Source: Echiichthys vipera
Taxonomy: Eukaryota > Chordata > Actinopteri > Perciformes > Trachinidae
NCBI GenBank assembly: GCA_963691815.1
Contig: OY829661.1
Location: 3,465,001 to 3,529,000 of the forward strand
Direction of reading: 5' to 3'
Length of the DNA: 64,000 bases
The notes beneath the pieces are model-generated. The model did no database searches. It saw only the letters and a list, made by a program, of their open reading frames with translations, and was not told where the DNA came from. The position numbers and the translations under genes were made by a program. This document shows positions 33,589 to 64,000 of this stretch, one piece after another. Position 1 is the first letter of the stretch; each line of letters starts with the position of its first letter.

Positions 33589-33894
33589 AGGCTCAGTTCA
33601 CACTGCAGTTCACAGTGACTCTTCCTTCTTCCTAATATCACTCGCTCACAAATTTGCCTGCTGCTGCCACACTGTTTTAGCATTAAGCCATTAAGTTCTG
33701 TAATACATGATGATAATGACATGTTGGCTTCCATAAACACCATTGTTGCGTGATGTCATCAATGATCAACTGCTCATGTGCAGGAGCTTGAGCTGTACAA
33801 ACAGCAACCTGTAGAGAGGCCACATTTAAAGACGTAATGTGAACAGACAAACAATCAGAATAGTGCATTAAGACCTGCAGTGTGAACGGAGCCT
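33589..33894. mobile_element. MITE inserted in the LINE 3' region
   Basis: The termini AGGCTCAGTTCACACTGCAG and, inverted, AGGCTCCGTTCACACTGCAG match at 19 of 20 positions. The 306-bp interior has no ORF. It splits the LINE 3' UTR from its coding part. Confidence 0.65.
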
Positions 33895-33972
33895 AATAGT
33901 TGCAGCAGACTTGCAGTTTTCTGGAAGTTAAACGCGGTGCATAAAAACTTAAATCTGCCTCTTCATGTCCCA

Positions 33973-34160
33973 GACCTGACCTGTCCCATGTTTAGTCCTG
34001 ACTCTGGGGACACAGAGCAGACCTGTCCCATGTTTAGTCCTGACTCTGGGGACACAGAGCAGACCTGTCCCATGTTTAGTCCTGACTCTGGGGACACAGA
34101 ACAGACCCGTCCCAGGTTAAGTCCTGACTCTGGGGACACAGAGCAGACCTGTCCCAGAGG
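33973..34160. repeat. 42-bp minisatellite, about four copies
   Basis: The unit CCTGACTCTGGGGACACAG plus GACCTGTCCC repeats at 42 bp with few differences. Because 42 is divisible by three the frame stays open on both strands (repeat SPDSGDTEQTCP), but no gene is implied. Confidence 0.85.
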
Positions 34161-36400
34161 ATCTGAGAGGTCGGAATGGTCCAAAGCTGAGCAGAAGATC
34201 TGAAATGTATTTTGGTCCTAAACCATTCAGTGCTTTTTAAACTAACAGAAGGATTTTGAAATCAATTATTTGACAGACAGGAAGCCAGTGTAAAGATCTG
34301 AGGACAGGAGTGATATGATCAACTTTTTTGGGTCATAGTGAGGACTTGAGCAGCAGCGTTCTGGATTAACTGCAGCTGTCTGATGGACTTTATAGGGAGA
34401 CCTGTAAAGACACTGTTACAGTAGTCGAGCCTGCTGAAGTTAAAGTCCTGCTGACACATAATTCCTTTAATCCCTGATATATTCTTTAGGTGATAGTAGG
34501 CTGACTTTGTGACTGTTTCAATGTGGCTGTTGAAGTTCAGGTCTGAGTCCATGACTACAACCAAGTCTCAGGCTTGGTTTGTGGTTTTTAGCATTACTGT
34601 TTGAAGATGGGTGCTGACTTTTGATCGTTCTTCTTTGGCTCCAAAAACAATAATTGCAGTTTTTTCTTTGTTTATTTGAAAAAGAAAATTCTGCTCCATG
34701 TAGTCGTTTATTTGCCCGATGCATCAGCTCAGTGCTTGTATTGGACTATATTCGCCTGGTGATGTAGTTATGTAGATTTGTGTGTCGTCTGCACAGCTAC
34801 GGTAAAATACGTATGTTCTTGTTATTCATGATCTGAGCCAGTGGCAGCATCTAGATATTATACAGAAGAGGCCCCAGAATGGAGCCTTGGGGAACTCCAC
34901 GTGTAATTTTTGCCCGCTCAGATGTGTATTTACCTATAGACACAAAGTAGTCCCTGTCCTTCAAGTAGGATTCAAACCATTTTAATGCTGTGCCAGAAAG
35001 TCCCGCACAGTTTTCTAGTAGTATGTTGTGATGGACTGTGTCAAATGCAGCACTGAGAACCAATAATACTAAGACTGAAATTGTCTGTGTTTGAATGGAT
35101 GTCGTTGAAGACCTTAACAAGAGCCGTCTTGGTGCTGTGGTGTGGTCTAAAACCTGACTGGATGACATCACAACAGCTGTTCATTACCATGAAGTTGTTC
35201 AGCTGCTTAAAAACAGCTTTTTCAATGATTTTGCTGAGGAATTGGAGGATTGATATTGGTCTATAATTGTTCATTAGTGAAGTGTCTAAATTGTTCTTTT
35301 TTAAGAAAGATACATCTTTGAAAAGGCCTGTGGGGAGAATATCGAGGCAGCAGGAGGAGGATTTCAAATGTTCTATAATGTCCTCCAAGATTTTATGGAT
35401 AATCACATGAAACTGTGCCATGGTATTTGAGTTAGGGTTAGGTGGACACATGGACAGCACATGTCCTGCACCTGATGTGGAGGCACTGATCGTTTGCCTA
35501 ATTTTATGAATTTTGTCATTGAAAAAGGAGGCAAATTCATTGCAGGGCCCTGGTGGAAAGCAGTTCAGGGGCTACTGACACAGTAGGTTTTTTTTTAGCC
35601 TGTTGACAGTAGTAAACAAGGCAAGTGCATTATTATTGTTTTTGGTAATGATGTCTAAGAAGAAGACATGTATTTCTCAGTTTCAAGTTGTAGATTTGAA
35701 GTCTTTCTTGGTATGGGGATGGGTTTCTTTTCGTAGTTTGTCACATTTTGATGTTTTATACAGATGAAATGTGTGTAACTATTAGTGATTTGTTCTTCTA
35801 GTTTAGTGGCATAGTTGGATTTTGGCTCTTCTTATACCAGATCTCAGTTTGTATTTGGCAGCCATATTTTGTTCTTTGTTTCCTGCCAGCTGTGCTGAAT
35901 TTGTCTCCTTTCTTATTTTTTAATGTCCTTGTTAAACCACATGTATTATTATTGTAGTGTTTGCTGATGGTAGATGGGGAGGTCTGATGACAGTTTGGTC
36001 TGGTTAAAGTCCCCAAGGACGATGACTGCTGTGTCCGGGTGTGAATTTTCCACTGAGGAAACGAGGTTGGCCAACTCGGCTATGATGGTGTTAGCGTTAG
36101 TCTCTTAGCGGTAGGTGGAATGTAAACACAGATCATAATAACTGATGCAAACTCCAGTGGGAGGAATGATAGTCTGCACCTGAATGACCTCAGTGAGGTA
36201 TTCCAGGTGCGGGGAGCATACATGGCTGAGTTCTGTAGAATTTATACACCAGCGTTCATTAATCAGTAAGCAAACACCGCTGCCTTTTGCCTTGCACGAT
36301 AGTTTGGATGATCAGAGGAAACAGCCACAGACTCCAAACCACCATGCCCTTTCCACATCCTTCATTAGAGCCTGTTGATATTTCTGTCATAGCTGAAAAG

Positions 36401-37270
36401 TACAGAATTGTATCATCTGCATACAAATGATCGGCATTTAGTCAGCTTTATTGGAAGTACACCTATATATCTGCAGAACAGCATCAGTCTAAGTTCACTT
36501 CCCTGTGGCATGGAAAATGTCTGTCATGAAAAAGGTCTCCCCCTGATTTGCATCAATTCCAAAAGACACCAAAATATTTCATCATATTATTCCATTTTAT
36601 TCCAAAGCATTGGCAAAAAACAGCACTATAACAAAAACAAAGCCTAAAAAAGCACAACAGAATCCCATTGTGCTAGTGGCTAAATCATTGTCAGCTTAAT
36701 GGGGAACAAATGTGCAGTGGCAGCTTGTCCGTAAATTATTCTTCACATGGAACTGGAGGATTAAATAAACAATTACGAAATCAAGAAACAGATCAATTTG
36801 ATGCATTTGTTAATCTTGGGAAAATCTCAAACATTCTTTTCAGAGCAAACATCTTTAGTGGTCATTTAAATACACAGTACTCCTGAAGACTAGAAAGGGA
36901 AAAGATTACACAAGAAATGCAGTATCTGTAGAGCTAAAGAGTGTCAAGTGTCCCAGTTTTCATAATCGTATTAGTGCTAAACCACATGCCACATGTTCCT
37001 GTTTGCATAAAACACTGGGTGATGTTAGTGTTTTTACAGAACTGATCAAACTATATACATTATTGTACAAACATTTCAAACAAGCTCAGAAAAGCGTAAG
37101 CTGTTTGCTATATTAGACAACTAAGAATATGAGAAAGACAAAAAGAAAACATACAGTCTAGGGGAGGGACAAAACCAATGGCTAGCCACTGACCCTATGA
37201 ATTGGCTGGAAATGAGTTGTAACCCCTCAACCGGAAATGGGAAACTGAAAGGATGTCATTGCAAAATTGA
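36401..37270. other. Intergenic, no feature seen
   Basis: AT-rich DNA without ORF homology. A minus-strand AATAAA near 36595 could serve as a distal poly(A) site for megf10, but nothing else supports this. Confidence 0.35.
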
Positions 37271-37280
37271 TACATATTTA

Positions 37281-37660
37281 CGGCCCGTCCACACAGAGAT
37301 GCGTTTTCCTGTAACCGCACAACTTTAGTATCGATTTGGCCGACCATCGATATGCAGCCAGTGTTATTGGAGCCTGAAAACGGTATCTTTTGAAACCAGG
37401 GCCCAGAGTGAGAAGATTTAAAACACTCTCCATGTGTTCTCCACAGCGTCTCCCCGTCTCTTCTTCTCCATTGTTGTTGTATTTCTGTGGCAGTTACAGC
37501 GGCACATCCAGGCCTGGCATGTGTACTACAGCGTTTGAGTCGGTTTCACTGGTTTCCTGTGGACGCAGATATTTCTTGAGTTGAGGCCGTGTGGATGCAA
37601 ATTTTTTTAGGACAAGGAGAAAAAAAAGATAGTTTCCGGTAGTGTGGACGTACCCTTAGT
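37281..37660. mobile_element. Non-autonomous DNA transposon, CGTCCACAC ends, copy 1
   Basis: It begins CGGCCCGTCCACACAGAG and ends GTGTGGACGTACCCTTA, so the ends are inverted around CGTCCACAC. It is clearly homologous to 60672-61410 (shared: TTGAAACCAGG, CAGCGTCTCCCCGTCTC, GGCCTGGCATGTGTACTACA). It has no transposase. Confidence 0.7.
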
Positions 37661-38468
37661 TGGGTTCTTCAGTATATAATTTATATGAACGCCTGTCCGA
37701 CAAACCAACGTGACCAGAACGGCATTAGAATATGAGGAGAGGAGACCATTCAAAGGGAGCTATTATCCCTTTTCCACTGCAGAAACTAAACTTAATGTAA
37801 CATAATTGAACTATGGAGTTTGTTGCTTGTGACACACACAACCAACAGTGCATGGAAAATTCAAATAATAAAGCAAGATTACATGCACACAGAGGAGCAA
37901 AACAAAATCTACAAAGTACTTCAATACTGTGAACACTATTTTTGATTAGCTTGTGCCGGTCCTACAATGCCCTACTGCCCACAATGTAATGACGCAGAAC
38001 TGGATTTAAATCAGCCAAATATGCCTTTAATGATGAAGTAAGTCTCACTTTTGCATTTTTCATACTATATATCGGAAACTTCCTGTTTCGTAAAATGCAG
38101 CAGAAAAGAATAATTGCGGACAAAAGGCTTACATAAGGTGCGTTTCCATTAGGCTCGAGTACCCAGAATGAGGCGGGTCTATCTCGCTAAAACACCCCTA
38201 ATTTGCATGTGAGCCACTCAAACCCCTGAGAGAGGCCGGGTTGCTGATTGGATGTAGCTCTCAGCAGGATGTGACATGTGGTAGTGCAGACGCCACAACA
38301 ACACGGGGAAATAGAGGAGACACTTTTATCCAGAGGTGAAGAAGAACACAGCACAGAAAATTATCTGTGCATGAGCATCTTTGCACGGGCTTGTTAAAAT
38401 GAGTGCTGCTGTTGCATTCTGACCTGTGGTCCTTTGCTGCATGCTCCCCCTCTCCCTTTCTCTATTCC

Positions 38469-38471
<3 letters not shown>

Positions 38472-38514
<43 letters not shown>

Positions 38515-38533
38515 ACACACACACACACACACC
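38472..38533. repeat. (AC)n microsatellite
   Basis: About 60 bp of AC dinucleotides with one GT interruption. Confidence 0.95.
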
Positions 38534-38621
38534 GTACTGCAGCCAGGTGATAACCTGTCTGTCAACAAACACTTTTACATCGCCCAGAATTTTTAATGTG
38601 GAGTATTTTCTTCCATGTTAC

Positions 38622-38821
38622 NNNNNNNNNNNNNNNNNNNNNNNNNNNNNNNNNNNNNNNNNNNNNNNNNNNNNNNNNNNNNNNNNNNNNNNNNNNNNNN
38701 NNNNNNNNNNNNNNNNNNNNNNNNNNNNNNNNNNNNNNNNNNNNNNNNNNNNNNNNNNNNNNNNNNNNNNNNNNNNNNNNNNNNNNNNNNNNNNNNNNNN
38801 NNNNNNNNNNNNNNNNNNNNN
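38622..38821. other. Assembly gap of exactly 200 N
   Basis: A run of 200 unknown bases. The 11 bases before the gap (TTCCATGTTAC) and the 11 bases after it are the same, which suggests overlapping contig ends rather than missing DNA. Confidence 0.97.
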
Positions 38822-38833
38822 TTCCATGTTACT

Positions 38834-39500
38834 TGTACATAAGTTGATGTTGTGAATCATAGGGGCCGCCTTAAATCAAACTATGACTATTCTGTATTTC
38901 TCACTTTGAGAAAGAACGGCACATCGCTGTATCACTGATCAGCTGATCATTAGCGATCCAAACCCATTCAGAGAGATACGTCACCTCCAGAGTCTCCTAA
39001 ATCCCTTTGGGGCCTTTTTTTGTAACGGAAACACGGCGAGTGAGTGGCCATTTGAGAGGGCATGGTCTGAAACTTTCCGAACGGCCACATTTGACCTAAT
39101 GGAAACACGCCTATGGTTCTTAAAAGTCCAAGTTAGTCAGTATAAAGTCCCAGGTTATGGGTTCCTGCAGTGGAAAAGTGCCTTCTGAACAACACTGAGC
39201 AGATATACTCATTGGTTGATTTTCTACCTTTTTTGCCTTCAAGTCGTGGAAATTTTCCCCATGCTGCATGGTCGGCCGTCCTCCTTTTACACAGAACTTT
39301 AAATAATGTTCATATTAACACTCCATTCATGCATAAAACAAATGCATATTCAGTACATCAACACATTGAGAAAAAAACCCAAAAAGAATGCATTTTCAGT
39401 TTGTCATCGGACAAAATGTAAAGACATAGGAAAATTGTCATTTTAAACATGTAACCAAATCATTCAGTCAGGACCTGTAGGCTCAATTCAGTCACTGACA
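38834..39500. other. Intergenic, no feature seen
   Basis: No gene-like signal. Phrases such as GGAAACACGGCG and CTAATGGAAACACGCC hint at an old DNA element, but it is not classifiable. Confidence 0.3.
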
Positions 39501-39504
39501 CATT

Positions 39505-41273
39505 TTACAAATACAAATTTCAAGTGTTTATTAAAATTAAAAAAGCACTTTCAGTGTAAATACTGAATAGCATTCCAGTTGAAAGGAACAGACAACTACT
39601 TAATTTCTACTTAATTTCCCCGTGTGGGATAAAAATAAAGTAATTCTTCTTCTTCTTCCTCAATTCTTCTTCTTAAAACCTCACCTGCAGTTACATCTTA
39701 CCGCAACAGAGGCCGCTAGAAACAATGTATTTTAATTCGAATAGAGTACAACTTTAACAGAAGGAAACAGGGTCACAATGAACATGGAACCAAAGGGCAG
39801 TTGCTCAGTTTCAAATCCAGCCTTGGTTCCACTGTCCTGATCTAATACTAATATATTTAAACTGAATACTCCTACACCTTTGAGGATCATTTAAAATGAT
39901 CATAAAAACTGCAATGGCTTAGCAAGACACATAAATTATTCATAAAGACAAATAAGAAACGTGGAGTACACTGAGCACAAGCTCCACATGTGAAATACAA
40001 CTGTATGAAAAACATCCTGCTCGAAAGAGCTACTGTTAATGGCAACGGGTATCACAAAGTGGTGATAAGGATCACTAAGCAGTTTGTATGACTGATTTGA
40101 TATTCACAAATTATGATATTTATATTTATGTTTCATAATGTTTAAGATCAAATGAAATCCCTGTCTTCTACGTATTCCTCTGTATGTCGTGTTGATTAAC
40201 TCAAAAGGAATTAGTCTGAAATTAGTGGCAAATGACCTAAAATGGAATCCTGTTAGAATAAGAAGAGACTCAGCTCAGAACCCATCGGATTAAACAATTG
40301 GCAGAGCTTTGAACTACGCTGATAAAAAATAACATTTAAATGGAACTTGTACCTTTGGTTAACTTGAACACTAATACAACACATTCTATTCCGACATCAA
40401 AAACACTGTCAGCAGCTTGACTCTACTACTCTTCCATGTAAACTTCAACAAACAACTGATCTTTGATATAACTGCTAATATTTAATCAAATTAGCCATTT
40501 TCTAATACGGTTGTTACAAAAATAGAGATTTGATGGGTACACTGAATAATACGCAAACATCATAAAGGTTTCAGTATGCTTGAAACAAATTACTCAGATC
40601 ATTTAACAGCAACTGAAATCCCCTTTAGGTGGGGCTGCATCTGATAGTCTCTGTAACTTTCTGAATAATTCAACAATCACACACACTTTTACACAGCGAG
40701 GTGTAGCCAGGTGTGCAGAGTTATGGAAAGGTCACTTTTCGTATTTACAAACAAGTGCAACACCACATGCTTCTCCACCATCTGTATGTGTGCTATCGCC
40801 ATTTATACGATCTGTTGTGCCGAGACTACAAGACACGCAGAAGACGCTGGCAGAGGAGGCAGTCAGAGACCATGACAGCAGGCTTTTCAGGCTGCCTTTG
40901 AGTGGATCCATATGGAACAGAAAGAAACACTTTTGCCGTTAGCACTGGTCGGACAACACATCATACCAACTGATTCGTTCAAAGCATACGTTGACCTCAC
41001 CTCCCAGACATGTGGAATGACTAATGAAGACTGCATCAAAGTTTACAAGTTGCTGTAAAAAATAACAGCTTTACCTCAAATCTAACTCTTCCATACCAAG
41101 TTTGTTCAGAAAGAAGTCATGATACACAATTACAATGATAGTGTCAAAATACAACAGCAAGAAAACAAGTGAAAGCATGTTGTGGGTATAAAGTGTGCCC
41201 ATTCACAGAACAGCCAGTGGTGGAGCGACAGACTGGAGGTGAGACCTGGTCACTGTACTGAGTCTCTTTGCCA
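39505..41273 (-). other. megf10: Probable megf10 3' UTR
   Basis: Directly downstream of the megf10 stop codon in transcript sense, AT-rich and free of recognised transposons. The first clear minus-strand AATAAA is at 39527-39532. The UTR could be longer. Confidence 0.4.
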
Positions 41274-62387
<21,114 letters not shown>

Positions 62388-62399
62388 CTGTTCAAAATT

Positions 62400-64000
62400 G
62401 AAATCCATGCTCAGTGATTCCATCAAAAACACTTCTCTCAAGATAATGAAACACCTATGTTGTACTTTTATTGCAACTGTTTCATTTTTGTTTCACTTCT
62501 TTTGGGTTATTGCCACCTGATTAAGTTTATATAATCATGATGACTAACAGTAGATTAAAAATGTTCATTGATGGATTTTTTTAAGGTGGAAAAAAGGAGG
62601 ATAACAGGGCTCTCAGTTTAGCTTCTCTGTGCACACACATGAATGACAAACAAATACAACGTGCAAACAATCAAACATTTTACGGTCAGATTTCCACATT
62701 ATGCACCTGGCATTCAGAATAAAACATCACAATCCTGTTCAAACAGTAAAATTGAGAATTATATTTATTTATTTATTGCTCTTATGTAAACTATTGAAAC
62801 ACATTCACCTCTCTACTTCCAGTCCGTCTCCTATATGCTCACACACACACAGTACTACACTTACTATAAGCCGGACTCAGAAGTTGGAATTTCCGATTTC
62901 CAATTACAAGTGAACGCAGCATAACTGTTAGTGACGGTCTGGGCTGACAGACCAACCGCTGTCAGCAGAGTCACTAACATGGAGGATTATTTACATCCAG
63001 AGAGTGAATGTCTCCACAAACACAGATTAGAATACTCAGCAAAAAGGCAACAAGGTCTTTCATTAGTGGGTCACATGATCAACCACCATTGTTTTCACTC
63101 ACAATTTGATAGAGAGGAGCTTAACAGACAATTAAATTGATGAAAATCTTACAGCTTTAATTCAAGCACAGTTTATACATGGATGCAGACATATCTGCAT
63201 CCACCTCTCTCTCACACACACACACACACACACCTTCCTAAACACTATTAAAACTTTTCAGACAGTTATCTTTACCGACATACAACAATGCACTAATGCA
63301 AGCAAACACTCAGGATCAACTCTTGTACCTGAACACTGACACATGTCTTTGTCCCTCACAAGTAGTTGTGAATTAATGACTCATTACACAACAACTTCAA
63401 AACACTAACCACAGATAGGATTACAGCATGTTTTTAGCCCTGCCAAGGACGTCATGCTTTTGTTTCGGTTTGTCTGTTTGTCCAACTCAAATACATCAGC
63501 ATCCTTTGACCAACTGTGAGTGAGCAGTTTGCACACTTTCTCCTCCTCCTCGCCCTGCTGGCTGCAGTAAACAGGCTCTTCGGTGGTTCCACGGCTCATT
63601 GTGAATCACAGTCACTGCTGGAGCACAGAGCACCAGCTACTGTGGCTCAACAAACCACTCGCAAACAAACTGCTTGAGAATGAATGCAGTAGGTCGTCAT
63701 TATCTCTTCCATGGTTACTGTACAAACATATATCAGGCCAACCACCAAACCAAGCTGGGTTTGAAAATGAAATGCCCTGCTGCCTGCTATCCCATAATTT
63801 AGAGCAGGCAAGAAGAAAGGCAAATATGAACTTAGTGTAACCGCTTTTTAGTAGGCCACTTGAACGATTTGAAACAACCTGCAGTTGACAGTTTAGTTGT
63901 TGTCTGATATTTCAACACCACATTCTATCATCCAGCTTCTTACAAAGCACTGTTCAAAAGAAGTGGTGCTCCTTCTGCTGAGGGGCAGACACCTCCCTAG
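62400..64000. other. megf10 intron running off the window
   Basis: No EGF-type exon, EMI domain or signal peptide was found between the last exon and the window edge. A short (CA)n tract is at about 63208-63233. The minus-strand frame at 63405-63599 shows none of the megf10 N-terminus. Confidence 0.6.

Larger units (their letters stand above)
33300..36400 (-). pseudogene. L2-like non-LTR retrotransposon (LINE), decayed
   Basis: Minus-strand conceptual pieces, in different frames, match a LINE ORF2 in order. The endonuclease motif GDFNQTKLSSDLPIYH is near 36000. Reverse transcriptase motifs are NYRPISILQFLSKIIEKAVF, QSGFRPHHSTKTALVKV (35041-35460), LSAAFDTVHHNILL and GVPQGSILGPLLYNI (34851-35171), and then FSRLDYCNSVFTGLP (34319-34564). 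The catalytic YxDD segment is disrupted. The 3' end near 33310 has the TTTATATAGCACAATTC-type tail. It is interrupted by a MITE and a minisatellite. It is not active. Confidence 0.85.

Noticed and set aside
38403..38860. Frames running through the N gap
   Set aside because: Their length comes from unknown bases and their visible parts are microsatellite.
63405..63599. A minus-strand frame considered as the megf10 N-terminus
   Set aside because: It has no signal peptide, EMI domain or EGF cysteine pattern; several EGF modules are still missing before window exon 1.

Overview
This window is vertebrate nuclear DNA, almost certainly from a ray-finned (teleost) fish. It carries two intron-rich vertebrate genes, with GT-AG exons that can be read base by base. 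Around them are typical fish repeats: tRNA-derived SINEs, an L2-type LINE, a Penelope-like element, Tc1 and Harbinger-like DNA elements, and long CA/TG microsatellites. There are no bacterial-type operons and no CRISPR array.

Layout. Bases 1-14680 are one uninterrupted satellite array of 31-bp and 32-bp monomers, with nested higher-order repeats of 997, 735 and 252 bp. Bases 14681-16948 are AT-rich flank, a Penelope-element remnant and the probable 3' UTR of the first gene. Bases 16949-30894 (minus strand) are a complete slc27a6 (FATP6) gene: 10 coding exons, 1857 bp, 618 residues. Bases 30895-41273 are intergenic: the slc27a6 promoter side, a decayed L2-like LINE with a nested MITE and minisatellite, an assembly gap of 200 N, and the probable 3' UTR of the second gene. 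Bases 41274-64000 (minus strand) are the 3' part of megf10: 17 coding exons giving 818 complete residues. They run from a middle EGF repeat through the transmembrane helix to the stop codon. The signal peptide, EMI domain and first EGF repeats lie beyond base 64000.

The two genes do not form a pathway. SLC27A6 is a fatty-acid uptake/acyl-CoA synthetase-type protein and MEGF10 is an engulfment/adhesion receptor. They lie head-to-tail on one strand, and their human orthologues are both on 5q23, so this looks like retained vertebrate linkage.

The observations I rate highest are: (1) a megf10 intron of 369 bp that begins with about 276 bp of CA-rich repeat and ends with a (GU)14 tract, so its two ends can pair; (2) two hammerhead-ribozyme-like motifs in Penelope-element remnants; (3) the satellite, whose monomer classes carry different 6-bp palindromes at the same position and whose higher-order repeats look recently amplified; (4) simple repeats (G20, (UG)n) placed directly on megf10 splice sites; (5) a 36-bp intronic minisatellite and foldback elements. 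Splice coordinates were derived by hand from GT/AG sites. They keep frame across both genes, but untranslated regions and transposon edges are approximate.
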